Positions 1 to 9,137 of a stretch of DNA of 64,000 bases are shown here, in pieces. The first letter of the stretch is position 1, and the number at the start of each line of letters is the position of its first letter. The position numbers and the translations under genes were made by a program. The notes beneath the pieces are model-generated. The model was not told the origin of the DNA, did no database searches, and saw only the letters and a program-made list of their open reading frames with translations. The stretch is from Phycisphaerales bacterium (GTDB taxonomy: Bacteria; Planctomycetota; Phycisphaerae; Phycisphaerales; SM1A02). The stretch spans positions 117,513 to 181,512 of the forward strand of contig JAKVBX010000002.1 of NCBI GenBank assembly GCA_022446795.1, in the 5' to 3' direction.

Positions 1-1788
1 TGTCGCCTGGTCCCCGCGGTAGAAGCAAGCCTGGGCGAGATCTTCCCCGAGATCCGGGAGAACGCCGAGGCGATCGCCGACGTGATCCGAGACGAGGAAC
101 TGGCCTTTCTCCGTACGCTGGAACGTGGACTGGTCCTCTTCGAGCAGGCGGCCCAGGCGGCCGCTGACCAGAAGATCTCCGGTGAAGCCGCCTTCGCACT
201 GCATGACACCTACGGATTCCCGATCGACCTGACGGAGTTGATGGCCCGCGAGCGCGACCTCGTCGTTGATCGCGACGACTACGAGACGCACATGAACGCG
301 GCGCGGGAGCGATCACGCGCCTCCACGGGCGGCCCCCAGTCCATGAGCCTGCCCCCGGATGCGATTGCCCGGTTGTCACAGGATGCCGTGGCCGCCACCG
401 ATGACTCCCCCAAGTACGCCATGGGAACACTGGACGGTCACGTCAAGGCCATCTGGGACGGGAACGAGTTCATCAACCAACTCGAGGTCGGTGTTCCGGC
501 CGGGCTTGTCCTCGACCGAACGTCGTTCTATGCGGAACAGGGTGGACAGGTCGGCGATACCGGCGTCGTGACCGCGGGCGGCTCCACGTTCACGGTCAAC
601 AGCACGCATCGGTTCGGTGAATTCGTGCTCCACGAGGGCGAGGTCTCCGGCGAAGCCCTGCCCGTGAACGCCCCCATCGTCTCGACGGTCGACGCCGAAC
701 GTCGAGCGAGCATTGAGCAGAACCATACGAGCACGCACCTGCTCAACCACGCGCTTCGGGCCGTCCTCGGTGATGGCGTCGAGCAGAAGGGCTCCCTCGT
801 GGCCTCGGATCGCCTGCGTTTCGACTTCTCGCACCGCAGTGCACCGACACCCGATGAACTGGAACAGATCGAGAATCGGGTCCGCGAAGCCATCGACCGG
901 GACCTTGGCGTTCACGCGGCCGAGGTGCCACTCGATACCGCGATGACGATCAACGGGGTGCGGGCGGTCTTCGGAGAGCGATACCCCGACCCGGTCCGCG
1001 TCGTGAGCATCGGGGCCGATGTCGGTGAGTTGGTCGAGAACCCGGGAAATCCCGACTGGATGGAATGCTCCATCGAATTCTGCGGCGGTACGCACCTGGA
1101 ACGCACGGGTGCGGCCGGCGGATTCGTCATCGTCCAGGAGCAGGCGCTCGCGGCAGGTATCCGACGGATCGCCGCCCTGACCGGTTCGGCCGCTGCGCAA
1201 GCTACCGATGAGGCTCGGGCCCTGCAGGCACAGGTTGAAGCCGCTGCCGAGTGTGATGATGCGCAACTCGTGGAGCAGGTCGACGAACTGGTGCGACGTG
1301 TTGATGAAGCAACCCTGGGACTGCTGGACCGGAATTCCATTCGGCAATCGCTCGAGGCGTTGCAGGGCCGGGTCAAGGCCGCCCGGAAGAGCGCTGCCAA
1401 GTCGTCGCGGAACGACGCCGTCGCCCTGGCCCGCACCATCGCCGAGTCGGCCGACGGAGACGTCATCACCAGCCTGCTGGACGGCGTGTCTGGACGGGAT
1501 GATCTGCTCTCGGCCATGGATACGATTCGGGGAAACCACCCGGAAGCCGCCTGCCTGCTGATGGGCACCGACCCGGATGCCGGCAAGGTTGTCATGGTGG
1601 CCCGCGTACCAGAGGGACTGATCGCGCGCGGGCTCAAGGCCGGTGACTGGGTGAAGCATGTCGCTGGACTCTGTGGCGGCGGTGGTGGTGGCCGGCCCGA
1701 CATGGCGCAAGCCGGGGGCTCCAAACCTGAACAGGCCCCGGCCGCGGTCGAAGACGCCCGGCAGTGGGCGATGGACCGTCTGTCGTGA
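1..1788 (+). CDS. alaS: Alanine--tRNA ligase, C-terminal part (5' end outside window)
   Basis: Charges tRNA-Ala with alanine in the cytoplasm and edits misacylated tRNA. The frame is open from base 1, so the catalytic N-terminus lies outside the window. The visible part covers the end of the central region, then the editing domain with the zinc-binding HTSTH motif (724-738) and the CGGTH motif (1081-1095), and the C-Ala tail with a glycine run followed by RPDMAQAGG (about 1675-1725). These are the family hallmarks. The stop codon overlaps the start of the next gene in a GTGA arrangement, which suggests translational coupling. Identity is certain; only the length is unknown. Confidence 0.97.
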   Translation, partial: CRLVPAVEASLGEIFPEIRENAEAIADVIRDEELAFLRTLERGLVLFEQAAQAAADQKISGEAAFALHDTYGFPIDLTELMARERDLVVDRDDYETHMNAARERSRASTGGPQSMSLPPDAIARLSQDAVAATDDSPKYAMGTLDGHVKAIWDGNEFINQLEVGVPAGLVLDRTSFYAEQGGQVGDTGVVTAGGSTFTVNSTHRFGEFVLHEGEVSGEALPVNAPIVSTVDAERRASIEQNHTSTHLLNHALRAVLGDGVEQKGSLVASDRLRFDFSHRSAPTPDELEQIENRVREAIDRDLGVHAAEVPLDTAMTINGVRAVFGERYPDPVRVVSIGADVGELVENPGNPDWMECSIEFCGGTHLERTGAAGGFVIVQEQALAAGIRRIAALTGSAAAQATDEARALQAQVEAAAECDDAQLVEQVDELVRRVDEATLGLLDRNSIRQSLEALQGRVKAARKSAAKSSRNDAVALARTIAESADGDVITSLLDGVSGRDDLLSAMDTIRGNHPEAACLLMGTDPDAGKVVMVARVPEGLIARGLKAGDWVKHVAGLCGGGGGGRPDMAQAGGSKPEQAPAAVEDARQWAMDRLS

Positions 1789-2738
1789 CTGGCCACGCTG
1801 ATCCAACTCGTCGAGGAGTGCTCCATGGTGCCGCCGCACTGGCCGCTGGTGGCGTGCTCTCCAGTTGCACCCGTTCAACTGATACCAAGCCGGAGAAGAC
1901 GTCCATGACCCAGGAGTCCACCGTGTACCCGATCTCGCTGGCCCAGTGGTCGCTGCATCGCACGATCCGAAGCGACGAGCTCGACCCCCTGGATTTCGCC
2001 CAGGTCACCCGGGACACCTACGGCCTTGGCGGCGTGGAATATGTCAACTCGTTCTTCAAGGATCGAGTCACCGACACCGCCTACCTGTCGCAATTGCGGA
2101 AGCGGGCGGCAGACCATGGAGTCGAGAGCCTCCTGATCATGGTCGACGGTGAGGGCGCCATGGGTGCGGCCACTGATGCGGAACTCCAGCAGACCGTCGA
2201 CAACCACCGACGCTGGCTGGACGCCGCCAAGTTCCTGGGATGCCACAGCATCCGGGTCAATGCACAATCGGAAGGAACGCCCGAGGAACAGCATGCTCGC
2301 TGCGTCCGCGGCTTCCAGATGCTCCTCCCCCATGCCGAGCACCTGGACATGGATGTCATCATCGAGAACCACGGCGGCCTGTCCAGTAATGGACAGTGGC
2401 TGGCCGAGTTGATCGTCAAGGTTGATCACCCGCGGCTGGGGACGTTGCCCGACTTCGGCAACTTCATCCTCGATTGGAACACCAGGGAAAGCTATGACCG
2501 CTACGTCGGCGTGGCTGAGCTCATTCCCTATGCCAAGGCGTTGAGCGCGAAAAGTCATGACTTTGACGACAGCGGCGAGGAAATCAACACGGACTATGCC
2601 CGGATGATGAAGATCACCCGGGACGCGGGCTATGACGGCTGGGTCGGCATCGAGTACGAGGGTGAGACGCTCTCGGAACACGACGGCATCATGCGCACCC
2701 GGGACCTGCTGGTCCGAAACGGTTGCCGCGTCAGCTGA
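1785..2738 (+). CDS. Exported sugar phosphate isomerase/epimerase-like TIM barrel protein
   Basis: A 317-residue protein of the xylose isomerase-like TIM barrel (AP endonuclease 2) superfamily. The N-terminus reads like a Tat lipoprotein signal: twin arginine in PTRRGVLHG, a hydrophobic stretch, then LSSC as lipobox. Likely metal ligands are the acidic and histidine residues in IIENHGG, PDFGNF, KSHDFDD and GIEYEG. I chose the GTG at 1785 because it overlaps the alaS stop by four bases and places the RR near the start; an in-frame GTG at 1764 is possible. The substrate is unknown. Planctomycetes carry many exported paralogues, often near Gfo/Idh/MocA enzymes of sugar catabolism. Confidence 0.82.
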   Translation: MTGHADPTRRGVLHGAAALAAGGVLSSCTRSTDTKPEKTSMTQESTVYPISLAQWSLHRTIRSDELDPLDFAQVTRDTYGLGGVEYVNSFFKDRVTDTAYLSQLRKRAADHGVESLLIMVDGEGAMGAATDAELQQTVDNHRRWLDAAKFLGCHSIRVNAQSEGTPEEQHARCVRGFQMLLPHAEHLDMDVIIENHGGLSSNGQWLAELIVKVDHPRLGTLPDFGNFILDWNTRESYDRYVGVAELIPYAKALSAKSHDFDDSGEEINTDYARMMKITRDAGYDGWVGIEYEGETLSEHDGIMRTRDLLVRNGCRVS

Positions 2739-2751
2739 CGGAGACCAGGCG

Positions 2752-3780
2752 ATGCGTGCACTGATCATCGAGACGAAGGGTTCCCCGGTCACACCCAACA
2801 TCCGGTACGTCGAGGACTACCCCACGCCGTCCCCACGGGCTGGAGAACTGCTCGTACGGACGGAAGCCTCTTCACTCAACCACCTGGACCTCTGGGTCGG
2901 CCGCGGCCTGCCCGGCGCGGAGGACTTCCCGAGGATCAGTGGCTCCGATGGCTGTGGCCGAGTCGAGGCCACCGGCGACGGTGTCCACCCGGACTGGGTG
3001 GGTCGACGGGTCATCATCAATGCCGCTGTTCCCGCTCCGCAGGCCGCGCACCCGGATCACGCACCCGCGCTGCCGATGCTGCACATGATCGGCGAGGCAT
3101 CCGACGGATGCCATGCCGAGTATTTCACGGTTCCCGCGAGCAATGCACTGGATGTTGGTGATCACGACCCCGTGAACGCCGCGGCCTATGGGCTCACTCA
3201 TCTCACCGCCTGGCGGATGATGGTGACCCGATCCGGGCTCCAGCCCGGCCAGTGGGTACTGATCACCGGCATCGGTGGAGGCCTGGCCCTGGCGGCGCTC
3301 CACCTGGCCAATCACCTTGGGTGTCGCACGATCGTCACCTCCCGACACCAGTGGAAGCTCGACCGCGCCCGTGAACTGGGCGCACACCATGGCATCCTGG
3401 ATTCCGGGGAAGACTGGTCCCGGGAGGCACGATCGATCACGGGCAAGCGAGGGGTCGACGTCTGTGTCGAGTCCGTCGGCCAGGCCGTTCATTCTTCCGT
3501 ACTCAAGTCGCTGGCTCGCGGCGGCATCATGACCACGTGTGGCGCCACGACCGGGCCAGCCGCAACAACCGACCTGATGAGGATCTTCTGGAATCAGCTT
3601 TCCATCATGGGCTCCACCATGGGCGACATGGAGGAGTTCCGCCAGTCGACCGCCCTCTTCCAATCAGGCGCCATCTCCCCAGTGATCGACCAGGTGATCG
3701 ACGCCTCCTCCGGGCAGGAGGCCTGGGCCCGGCTCGAATCCGGTGATCAGTTCGGGAAGATCGTGCTGAACTGGACGTGA
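2752..3780 (+). CDS. MDR-superfamily zinc-type/quinone oxidoreductase-like dehydrogenase
   Basis: 342 residues with the medium-chain dehydrogenase/reductase layout: an N-terminal GroES-like fold (SSLNHLDLWVGRG, then GSDGCGRVEATG) and a Rossmann domain whose nucleotide loop is GIGGGLA. The classical structural-zinc cysteine cluster is not visible and the first catalytic-zinc cysteine is replaced (SSLN), so it probably works like the quinone oxidoreductase branch with NAD(P)H. The start ATG follows GGAGA by a few bases, 13 bp after the preceding gene, so the two are probably co-transcribed. The substrate cannot be inferred. Confidence 0.85.
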   Translation: MRALIIETKGSPVTPNIRYVEDYPTPSPRAGELLVRTEASSLNHLDLWVGRGLPGAEDFPRISGSDGCGRVEATGDGVHPDWVGRRVIINAAVPAPQAAHPDHAPALPMLHMIGEASDGCHAEYFTVPASNALDVGDHDPVNAAAYGLTHLTAWRMMVTRSGLQPGQWVLITGIGGGLALAALHLANHLGCRTIVTSRHQWKLDRARELGAHHGILDSGEDWSREARSITGKRGVDVCVESVGQAVHSSVLKSLARGGIMTTCGATTGPAATTDLMRIFWNQLSIMGSTMGDMEEFRQSTALFQSGAISPVIDQVIDASSGQEAWARLESGDQFGKIVLNWT

Positions 3781-3788
3781 TTTCGCCC

Positions 3789-3804
3789 TAGTCTGTGTAC
3801 AGAC
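3789..3804 (+). promoter_or_regulatory. Candidate -10 element and inverted repeat before the M20 gene
   Basis: TAGTCT (3789-3794) is a plausible -10, and CTGAAC lies 17 bp upstream as a weak -35. It overlaps an inverted repeat, GTCTGT/ACAGAC (3791-3804), that could be an operator. The start codon at 3814 has no clear Shine-Dalgarno. Confidence 0.35.
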
Positions 3805-3813
3805 CTGTTCTCC

Positions 3814-5079
3814 ATGTCCTCATCCACACCAGCCATCATGAGATCTGATTTCCCGGATGCCCTCCAGGAAGACGTGGATGCCGCCCTGGTGGGCGCGCAC
3901 GAGGAAATGGTCACCTTCCGCCGCGACCTGCACGCCCATCCTGAACTGGCCGGCGAGGAACATCGCACGACCGATCAGATTGCGAATCGTCTTCAGAAAG
4001 CCGGGCTGGTGCTGCGTGATCTCCCCGGGACAGGAGTCGTCGCCGACCTGCTCACCGGCGCCCCGGACGACCGGTGGCTGGCGCTCCGCGCCGATATCGA
4101 CTGCGTCCCCGTAGCGGATGAAAAGGACGTGCCCTGGCGGTCCACTCGCGACGGACGATGCCACGCCTGTGGACATGATGCCCATGCGACCATGGTGCTG
4201 TTCGTCGCGGAGGCCCTGGCCCGGCAGCGAGCCGGAATCGAAGCCAGCAAGCCAGCGGCCAATCTTCGATTCCTGTTCCAGCCTGCAGAGGAAACGGCCA
4301 CGGGCGCCGTGGAACTGATCGAAGCCGGAGCCGTCACCGATGTCCAGGACCTGCTCGCCCTCCACTGCGACCCGTTCCTCGACGTTGGTCAAGTCGCGAT
4401 CCGAACCGGTCCGATCACATCCAACATGCGGACGTTCAAGATCACGATCACTGGAGAAGGTGGGCACTCCGCCCGTCCGCACGACGTGATCGATCCCGTA
4501 CCGGCCGCGACCAACGTGGTCTCCATGCTCTATCAACTGGCACCACGCAGCATGGACAGCCGATACCCCATGTGCCTCACGGTGACGAGCATTACCGCGG
4601 GGCAGGCGTTCAATGCCATCCCGGGGGAAGCCGTGATCTGCGGCACGCTGCGAACCGGCCGAGCGGCTGACGACAAGCGGGTGCGGCATGCCATGGAACG
4701 CTGCATTGATGGTGTCTGCCAGGCGACAGGGTGCGAATTCGAGATCGAGTATCCCTATGCCACGCCCGCCACGAACAACCACGAGACCTGTACCGCCCTG
4801 ATCGAGCAGTCGGCACGCCGAGTGCTGGACCCGGATGGCCTGCTCCGAATGGGACTGCCCAGCCTGGGGGGCGAGGACTTCGCTTATTACCAGCAGGTCG
4901 TCCCCGCCGCGATGGCGAAGATTGGAACGGGAAGCGGACCCCTGGAAGATCGTCGGCCACTCCATTCACCGCTGTTCGATATCGACGAATCGGCCCTTCC
5001 CCTGGGCGCCCGGCTCCTGGCCGGTGCGGCGATCCTGGGCCTGGGGCCGTCACACGAGGCCGAGAACCACCACAATTAG
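3814..5079 (+). CDS. M20 family amidohydrolase (hippurate/IAA-amino acid hydrolase type)
   Basis: 421 residues of the M20D metallopeptidase/amidohydrolase family, which cleaves N-acyl amino acids and related amides with a two-metal centre. Visible motifs are FRRDLHAHPELAGEE, the metal-binding ALRADIDCVP and HACGHDAHATM, QPAEETATGA, LHCDP, and SLGGEDFAYY near the C-terminus. The dimerisation insert lies around residues 205-310 (GEGGHSARPHDVIDP). There is no signal peptide, so it should be cytosolic. It is followed 24 bp later by the GCS2 ligase gene and may be co-transcribed with it. Exact substrate unknown. Confidence 0.93.
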   Translation: MSSSTPAIMRSDFPDALQEDVDAALVGAHEEMVTFRRDLHAHPELAGEEHRTTDQIANRLQKAGLVLRDLPGTGVVADLLTGAPDDRWLALRADIDCVPVADEKDVPWRSTRDGRCHACGHDAHATMVLFVAEALARQRAGIEASKPAANLRFLFQPAEETATGAVELIEAGAVTDVQDLLALHCDPFLDVGQVAIRTGPITSNMRTFKITITGEGGHSARPHDVIDPVPAATNVVSMLYQLAPRSMDSRYPMCLTVTSITAGQAFNAIPGEAVICGTLRTGRAADDKRVRHAMERCIDGVCQATGCEFEIEYPYATPATNNHETCTALIEQSARRVLDPDGLLRMGLPSLGGEDFAYYQQVVPAAMAKIGTGSGPLEDRRPLHSPLFDIDESALPLGARLLAGAAILGLGPSHEAENHHN

Positions 5080-5103
5080 CTGCCTTCAACGGAGAGTGCC
5101 ACC

Positions 5104-6246
5104 ATGGCCCTGCGATTCAAGCCCAGTCCGGACCCTACGCTCGGTGTCGAAATCGAGTTGGGCCTGATCAACAAGGACTCGCTCGAACTCGTGATGGACG
5201 TTCCGCAGCTCCTGGAGAAGTGTCCCCGGGAATGGGAAGACTCCGTCAAGCCCGAGTTCATGCGCAGTTACCTGGAGTTCAACACCGGGGTCTGCAACAC
5301 GGTGGCTGATGTTCGACGGGATCTCTCGGAGAAGCTCCACTGGGGCTACGAGGAAGCCGGCAAGATGGGCCACACCCTCCTGTGGAGCGGAACCCACCCC
5401 ATCAGTCACTGGAAGGACCAGAAGCTCACCGAGGACGAGCGCTACGAGTGGCTGATGGAGACGATGCAGTTCGTCGCCCGCCGCCTGGTCGTGTTCGGCC
5501 TGCATGTGCACGTCGGTGTCGACTCAGGGGACAAGGCGATCCAGATGTGCGATCGGCTCCTGCGGCACCTGCCGGTTCTGCTGGCCCTGTCCTCCAACGC
5601 GCCACACTGGTGTGGTCGAAACACCGGCCTGCATTCCTATCGATCCAAGGTCATGGAGTCACTGCCCACCGCAGGTCTTCCGGAGACCATGCGGAACTGG
5701 TCGGAGTACAACTGGCTGACCGACCACCTGATCGCGACGGACTTCATCCACTCGCCCCGGGAAATCTGGTGGGATGTCCGCCCCGTGGCTCGATTCGGGA
5801 CCGTCGAGATCCGCGTCATGGACACACCGATATCGATGGAGCACCTGCTCGGGCTCGTCGCCATGACCCAGTGCATCGTCGCTGGCCTCTCCGACGAGAT
5901 TGATCGCGGGATGTACCTGGTGGACTGCCACCCCATGATCGCCCGGCAGAACAAGTGGCATGCCGCACGCTACGGACTGGAAGCCACCCTGGCGGATCCC
6001 GACACGATGCTGGCGATTCCCGCCAGGCAGCAGGCCCGGCTGCTCCTGGATCTCTGCAAGCCGGTCGCCGATCGACTGGGGTGTGCGGAAGAACTGGGGT
6101 ACATCAACTCCATCATCGAGGACGGCACGGGCTCAGCCATCCAGCGACGCGTGCATGATCAGACGGATGGTGACATGCACGAGGTGATCAAGGCGACGCT
6201 TGAGGCGACTGGTTCGCCTTGGGAGACAACCCCCGCGGCGCCCTGA
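5104..6246 (+). CDS. Carboxylate-amine ligase, GCS2/YbdK family (glutamate-cysteine ligase-like)
   Basis: 380 residues. The N-terminal GVEIELGLI is the hallmark of the glutamate-cysteine ligase 2 family, followed by GLHVHVGVDSGDKAI and the arginine/glutamate-rich FGTVEIRVMDTP active-site strand. Members join glutamate to cysteine or to other amines using ATP; E. coli YbdK is a weak glutamate-cysteine ligase. The start follows GGAGAGTGCCACC. The last 59 bases overlap the 3' end of tmk on the opposite strand. Whether it makes gamma-glutamylcysteine or another dipeptide is not decidable here. Confidence 0.9.
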   Translation: MALRFKPSPDPTLGVEIELGLINKDSLELVMDVPQLLEKCPREWEDSVKPEFMRSYLEFNTGVCNTVADVRRDLSEKLHWGYEEAGKMGHTLLWSGTHPISHWKDQKLTEDERYEWLMETMQFVARRLVVFGLHVHVGVDSGDKAIQMCDRLLRHLPVLLALSSNAPHWCGRNTGLHSYRSKVMESLPTAGLPETMRNWSEYNWLTDHLIATDFIHSPREIWWDVRPVARFGTVEIRVMDTPISMEHLLGLVAMTQCIVAGLSDEIDRGMYLVDCHPMIARQNKWHAARYGLEATLADPDTMLAIPARQQARLLLDLCKPVADRLGCAEELGYINSIIEDGTGSAIQRRVHDQTDGDMHEVIKATLEATGSPWETTPAAP

Positions 6247-6883
6247 GCACCGACAGTCGATCCTCGAGCGACTCCATGACGGTGGTATAGACCGTCTCCT
6301 CATCAGGACGAGCATCGACCAGGATGTAGTGGTCGGGATTCCGCTGGACCTGCTCCAGGTACCCCGCCCGGACGCGGGCATGGAAGGTCTCGCCCTTGCG
6401 CTCCATTCGATCGAGGAGTGGGTTGAGTCGCCGTGAGGCCGTCTCCGGATCGACATCGAAGACGACGGTCAGGTCAGGCATCCAGCCCCCGACCGCAACA
6501 TTCCCGACCAGGTCGATCGATTCCACCGGCAGGCCACCACCGGCGCCCTGGTAGGCATGCGTACTGCTGATGAAGCGATCCGCCAGCACCAGGTCGCCTC
6601 GCTCGAGGGCCGGCTGCACCACCTCCTCGACGATCTGCGCCCGACTGGCCATGTACAGCAGCATCTCGCAGGTCAGCGTCATCTCCTCGTGAGCGACATC
6701 GAGCAGGACCTCCCGGATCCGTTCGCCGATAGGCGTCCCGCCCGGCTCCCGGAGCTCGGTCACAGGGACACCGATCCCCTTCACCCAGGCCGAGAAGCGG
6801 CGGAACTGGGTGCTCTTGCCGGAGCCGTCAGGGCCATCGAACACGATGAACCGACCTCGGAGCAAATCGAGCCACTGCGCCAT
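6188..6883 (-). CDS. tmk: Thymidylate kinase
   Basis: 231 residues. Phosphorylates dTMP to dTDP for DNA synthesis. The P-loop FDGPDGSGKST is near residue 15, REPGGTPIGE follows, the DR(F/Y) substrate motif appears as LADRFISSTHAYQGAGGG, and FDVDPETASRR introduces the lid. Length is slightly above the usual 205-215 because of a C-terminal extension that overlaps the convergent GCS2 gene by 59 bp. The start ATG lies six bases after TATAGT with no Shine-Dalgarno, so the transcript is probably leaderless. Confidence 0.96.
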   Translation of the reverse strand: MAQWLDLLRGRFIVFDGPDGSGKSTQFRRFSAWVKGIGVPVTELREPGGTPIGERIREVLLDVAHEEMTLTCEMLLYMASRAQIVEEVVQPALERGDLVLADRFISSTHAYQGAGGGLPVESIDLVGNVAVGGWMPDLTVVFDVDPETASRRLNPLLDRMERKGETFHARVRAGYLEQVQRNPDHYILVDARPDEETVYTTVMESLEDRLSVLRAPRGLSPKANQSPQASP

Positions 6884-6889
6884 TCCGGA

Positions 6890-6895
6890 ACTATA
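6890..6895 (-). promoter_or_regulatory. -10 element TATAGT of tmk (leaderless geometry)
   Basis: TATAGT on the minus strand ends 6 nt before the tmk ATG, so the expected transcription start coincides with the start codon. Confidence 0.6.
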
Positions 6896-6942
6896 CCCCG
6901 CACGAGCGATCTCCAGTCATTTCCGGATGGCGGGAGGCCCCG

Positions 6943-6948
6943 TACCAT
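6943..6948 (+). promoter_or_regulatory. -10 element TACCAT before the 6955 gene (leaderless geometry)
   Basis: TACCAT ends 6 nt before ATG 6955. A purine-rich GGGAGG lies upstream of it and so could not serve as a ribosome site for a transcript starting here. Confidence 0.5.
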
Positions 6949-6954
6949 CCCCGC

Positions 6955-7461
6955 ATGCGGGTTCTGGTACGCCAGTTGAATCGACGACGGGTCGGGATGA
7001 TCGAGGTCGACGCGGAGGCGAAGCCCGCTCGAACCACGACCACCGATACCAATGCCGAGGTCTACCTGGACTGGGAGCGGGCTCATGACGATTCCGGCCA
7101 CCTCAGGAGATGCATCGTCTGCGGCTCGGAAGACCTGTTCCGGCACAAGACGTTTCCCCAGATCACGCCATTCGTCATCGTCCTGGCCTTCGCACTGAGC
7201 CTCATCGGGGTCCTGGGGTTCGTCACCGATGTCGCCATCCTGATCGGCATGACCGGCGTGCTGCTGCTGGATATCGCCATCCTGTTCTTCGCTCGAACAA
7301 GACTGCTGTGCTATCGATGTCGATCACAGTATCGGGATGTCGAGATCGCTGACTACCACCACCACTGGGACCGCAGTACCGAGGCCCGTTCCCGTCGGGA
7401 ACGGGAGCCTCGACCGACCGAGCCGTCGGGCCGGCACCGCAATCGTGATGAGTTCCGCTGA
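6955..7461 (+). CDS. Membrane protein with split zinc ribbon, function unknown
   Basis: 168 residues. A CIVCGSEDLF knuckle sits before two hydrophobic segments (about residues 71-90 and 93-112), and a second CYRCRSQYRD knuckle follows them, so the two CxxC pairs could meet on the cytoplasmic face as one zinc ribbon. The C-terminal 40 residues are Arg/Glu-rich and probably disordered. I see no enzyme motif. Similar small zinc-ribbon membrane proteins are common in planctomycetes. An alternative start is the ATG at 6997, but the leaderless -10 favours 6955. Confidence 0.72.
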   Translation: MRVLVRQLNRRRVGMIEVDAEAKPARTTTTDTNAEVYLDWERAHDDSGHLRRCIVCGSEDLFRHKTFPQITPFVIVLAFALSLIGVLGFVTDVAILIGMTGVLLLDIAILFFARTRLLCYRCRSQYRDVEIADYHHHWDRSTEARSRREREPRPTEPSGRHRNRDEFR

Positions 7462-7466
7462 GCCCG

Positions 7467-9137
7467 TCAGGCGTTCCGCCTGACGATGTTCTCCATGACG
7501 ATGAAGAACGCCAGTACGAACGAGACCAGGAAGCCGACGAAGCCGATCCAGCCCAGCACCGAACCCTGCTTGTCGGCCGCCAGTACGAGCACCGACGAGG
7601 CCAGGATCATCGCAGCGATCAGCAGCGTGTAGGACAGCTGTCGGCTGGAGTGCTTCATCGTCCGCGTCAACTGCTGAAGACCATCGATCTCGACGCCCAC
7701 GCGGACCTCGTTCCGCGAGAACCGCTCCAGGATCGAGGAGACCCGATGCGGCAGATGCTCAGCCAGCTTGATGTACTTCGTCGTCGAGTTCTTGAGTCGT
7801 GTCCAGATCGCCTCGCGGGAATACTGTCGCTTGACCAGGGCCTCAAGCTGCGGCTGGGCATAGCCGACCAGGTCGAATTCCGGGTCCAGGTCTTCTCCGA
7901 CCCCCTCGATCGTGGAGAGCGCCTTGATCATGAGCACGATGTCGCCGGGACACTGGATGCGATGCTTTCGCAAGCCGTCCGCAAAGCTCTGGAGCACGGC
8001 AGACATCTGGATCTTCTCGAATGACACACCCGTGAACTGATCCATGAAGTCCTGCAGATCACGACGGACCGCTCGTGGCGAGATCGTCTCTTCCCGAACA
8101 TTGCCCAGCGCGATGAAGGCCTCGTAGACCTTGCCGATATCGCTGGTGGCCACGCCATAGAGCAGGTTGGCCAACTCGTTGACAGTCTCGTGATCGACGC
8201 GACCCGCCATCCCGCAGTCAATGAAGCACAGCCGCTGGTCATCCAGCCAGAACATGTTGCCCGGGTGCGGATCAGCATGGAAGAAGCCGATATCGAGGAC
8301 CTGGCGGAGAATGCTCCCCGCGCCGATCTCCACGATCTTCTTGCGTTCCTCGGGACTGAGATTGGCCTGCTTCCAGTGAGAGAGTTGCGTGCCCTTGATC
8401 TCCTCGAGACCAAGCACGCGGTTCCGGGTCACGGACCAGTACACCTCGGGGAAGTAGGTACTGGGTTCATCCTCGAGTCGGCGGCGGAACGTTTCGATGT
8501 TGCGAGCCTCGTGCATGAGGTCCAGTTCGTGGCCCATGGCCTGCTGGAACTCCTCCACGACGGCAACGGCATCGAATGGAAGATCGGGGTGATGCCGGGC
8601 GACCCACTCGGCGACCGAGTGCAGGATCTCCAGGTCCTCGGTCACGATGCGGGCGATCCCCGGACGGAGCACCTTCAGCACGATGGGCTGGCCGTCCTTG
8701 AGAACCGCGCGGTGCGCCTGTGCCATCGATGCGGCCGCCATCGGGACCTCATCGATGGACTGAAAGAACTCGTCGAAGTCCCCGAGGTCTTCAAGCATCT
8801 GCTTCTTGATCTCGGGCCAGGGGACACTCGGAACGTTGTCCTGCAGGTGCTGGAATTCCTCGATGTACTCCGGCGGCAGGATGTCGGGCCTCGTGCTGAG
8901 GACCTGACCGAGCTTGATGAACGTGGGTCCCAGGGCTTCCAGCGCCAGCCGCAGCCGCTTGGGTCGACCCATCCGCTGGATTTCCTCGCTCGGACCTCGA
9001 TGGAATACGCGGCGACCTCGTTCAAGCAAAAGGTCGAGCTTGGCGTCCTCGAAGAACTCGCGGAACCCGAATTGGACGAGCACCGACAACATTTCCCGGT
9101 ATCGCCCGGCATGTCGCACAAATTGCAACATTGACAT
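7467..9137 (-). CDS. ABC1/UbiB family atypical protein kinase-like membrane protein
   Basis: 556 residues of the ABC1/ADCK/UbiB family, ATPases that support isoprenoid-quinone biosynthesis or lipid handling. Visible: the family-specific KLGQ motif in FIKLGQVLSTRPDILP (about 70-90), the alanine-rich nucleotide loop MAAASMAQAHRA, the catalytic lysine in IVLKVLRPGI, the FFHADPHPGNMFW catalytic loop and CFIDCGMAG as the metal-binding site. Two hydrophobic helices close the protein (about 500-550). Planctomycetes generally use menaquinone, so a ubiquinone-specific role is unlikely and I give no ubiB symbol. GAGGAG precedes the ATG. Confidence 0.94.
   Translation of the reverse strand: MSMLQFVRHAGRYREMLSVLVQFGFREFFEDAKLDLLLERGRRVFHRGPSEEIQRMGRPKRLRLALEALGPTFIKLGQVLSTRPDILPPEYIEEFQHLQDNVPSVPWPEIKKQMLEDLGDFDEFFQSIDEVPMAAASMAQAHRAVLKDGQPIVLKVLRPGIARIVTEDLEILHSVAEWVARHHPDLPFDAVAVVEEFQQAMGHELDLMHEARNIETFRRRLEDEPSTYFPEVYWSVTRNRVLGLEEIKGTQLSHWKQANLSPEERKKIVEIGAGSILRQVLDIGFFHADPHPGNMFWLDDQRLCFIDCGMAGRVDHETVNELANLLYGVATSDIGKVYEAFIALGNVREETISPRAVRRDLQDFMDQFTGVSFEKIQMSAVLQSFADGLRKHRIQCPGDIVLMIKALSTIEGVGEDLDPEFDLVGYAQPQLEALVKRQYSREAIWTRLKNSTTKYIKLAEHLPHRVSSILERFSRNEVRVGVEIDGLQQLTRTMKHSSRQLSYTLLIAAMILASSVLVLAADKQGSVLGWIGFVGFLVSFVLAFFIVMENIVRRNA

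Noticed and set aside
376-1878. 500-codon minus-strand frame antisense to alaS
   Set aside because: alaS is certain on the plus strand; the antisense translation has no recognisable domain.
3791-3804. LexA-like site (CTGT..ACAG) before the M20 gene
   Set aside because: The arms are two bases apart, not eight as in the E. coli box, and no SOS gene follows; kept only as a generic inverted repeat.
8190-9134. 314-codon plus-strand frame antisense to the UbiB-like gene
   Set aside because: Shadow frame of the ABC1 gene; composition and lack of start context do not support it.
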